From assembly GCA_902803685.1 (NCBI GenBank), contig CADCQR010000019.1, positions 1 through 22,006 on the forward strand: a DNA stretch of 22,006 nucleotides, written 5' to 3'. The notes below the pieces were generated by a model. It was not told the origin of the DNA. It made no database searches and was given only the letters and a program-made list of their open reading frames with translations. Both the position numbers and the translations under genes were made by a program. Below are positions 21,873 through 22,006 of this stretch, piece by piece (position 1 is the first letter of the stretch; each line of letters begins with the position of its first letter). The stretch comes from an uncultured Erysipelotrichaceae bacterium (lineage in GTDB: Bacteria; Bacillota_I; Bacilli_A; RF39; UBA660).

Positions 21873-21895
21873 AGAGTCAATACAGACTCTTTTTT
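21873..21895 (+). terminator. Terminator of tandem-family copy 3
   Basis: AGAGTC (21873-21878) pairs with GACTCT (21885-21890) around a 6-base loop, then five more T residues. It is the clearest of the family terminators. Confidence 0.85.
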
Positions 21896-21955
21896 CATAT
21901 ATTAGGAATTATAGATAAATTACAGGATAAAATCATAAACTCTGCGTTTTGGGAG

Positions 21956-21995
21956 AAAACACATCCATGATAGAATAGTATCAAGGATGTGTTTT
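21956..21995. repeat. 11-bp perfect inverted repeat at the window end
   Basis: AAAACACATCC (21956-21966) and GGATGTGTTTT (21985-21995) with an 18-base loop. It is flanked by A residues on the left and T residues on the right, so it may be a bidirectional terminator facing a gene beyond the window. Confidence 0.6.
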
Positions 21996-22006
21996 AATAT
22001 GTCAAA

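Larger units (their letters stand above)
17998..21895 (+). repeat. Three tandem copies of a complete transcription unit
   Basis: Units of roughly 920 (17998-18923), 1,220 (19239-20462) and 1,270 bases (20629-21895) share an extended -10 promoter, the leader ending GATTAGG(N)GG(A/T)TTGTA-ATG, the coding sequence, and a terminator preceded by AAATTATTTAT. Copy 1 is inactivated; spacers between units are unrelated. Confidence 0.85.

Noticed and set aside
1..22006. CRISPR array, tRNA, rRNA or insertion sequence
   Set aside because: No regularly spaced repeats, cloverleaf-like sequence, ribosomal RNA stretch or transposase was found on reading through the window.

Overview
The window is very AT-rich DNA using the standard code (UGG for Trp; UAA, UAG and UGA all act as stops). 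AGGAGG- or AGGTGA-type ribosome sites are strong and every confident gene is on the + strand. The gene content (EssC/WXG100 type VII secretion, class D-like sortase, LytR-CpsA-Psr protein, VanZ, Gram-positive LexA-like boxes) points to a low-GC Bacillota, probably an uncultured gut Bacilli or Clostridia lineage. The exact taxon is a guess.

Region 1 (1-5248) is the downstream half of a type VIIb secretion locus. It holds the C-terminal half of EssC, a YukD/EsaB-like ubiquitin-fold protein, four WXG100-sized small proteins (three with a W-x-G turn), a Lys/Ser-tailed small protein, a 341-residue glycine-zipper candidate substrate with a recent 51-bp internal duplication, and a DUF4176 protein. 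Tight spacing suggests one operon. Region 2 (5249-6758) carries a VanZ-like membrane protein with its own promoter and terminator, then a HEPN-like protein with an R-x4-H motif.

Region 3 (6766-10319) is the most interesting part. Three overlapping genes encode a UDG-linked radical SAM DNA repair/modification protein, its TIGR03915-type partner without a UDG domain, and a divergent GroEL-like chaperonin that keeps the ATPase residues but has an altered apical domain and no GGM tail. Their promoter (GTGACA-17-TATAAT) carries two 12/14 matches to the Gram-positive LexA box, so an SOS-regulated repair operon with a dedicated chaperonin is a reasonable hypothesis. An unrecognised 263-residue protein follows under its own promoter.

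Region 4 (11241-14723) is a cell-envelope block: a secreted, C-terminally anchored protein with a non-LPXTG tail, a class D-like sortase and a four-helix membrane protein in overlapping frames, a terminator, and a separate LytR-CpsA-Psr gene. Region 5 (14727-17116) is a two-gene unit bounded by strong terminators: an unknown protein and a KAP-like P-loop ATPase. A 38-residue membrane microprotein and a DUF7666-like protein follow.

Region 6 (17998-21895) is a tandem triplication of a whole transcription unit (extended -10 promoter, leader palindrome, CDS, terminator) for an unrecognised family of about 371-385 residues. Copy 1 is a decayed pseudogene; copies 2 and 3 are intact and divergent. 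A further 11-bp inverted repeat closes the window. No tRNA, rRNA, CRISPR array or transposase was seen.
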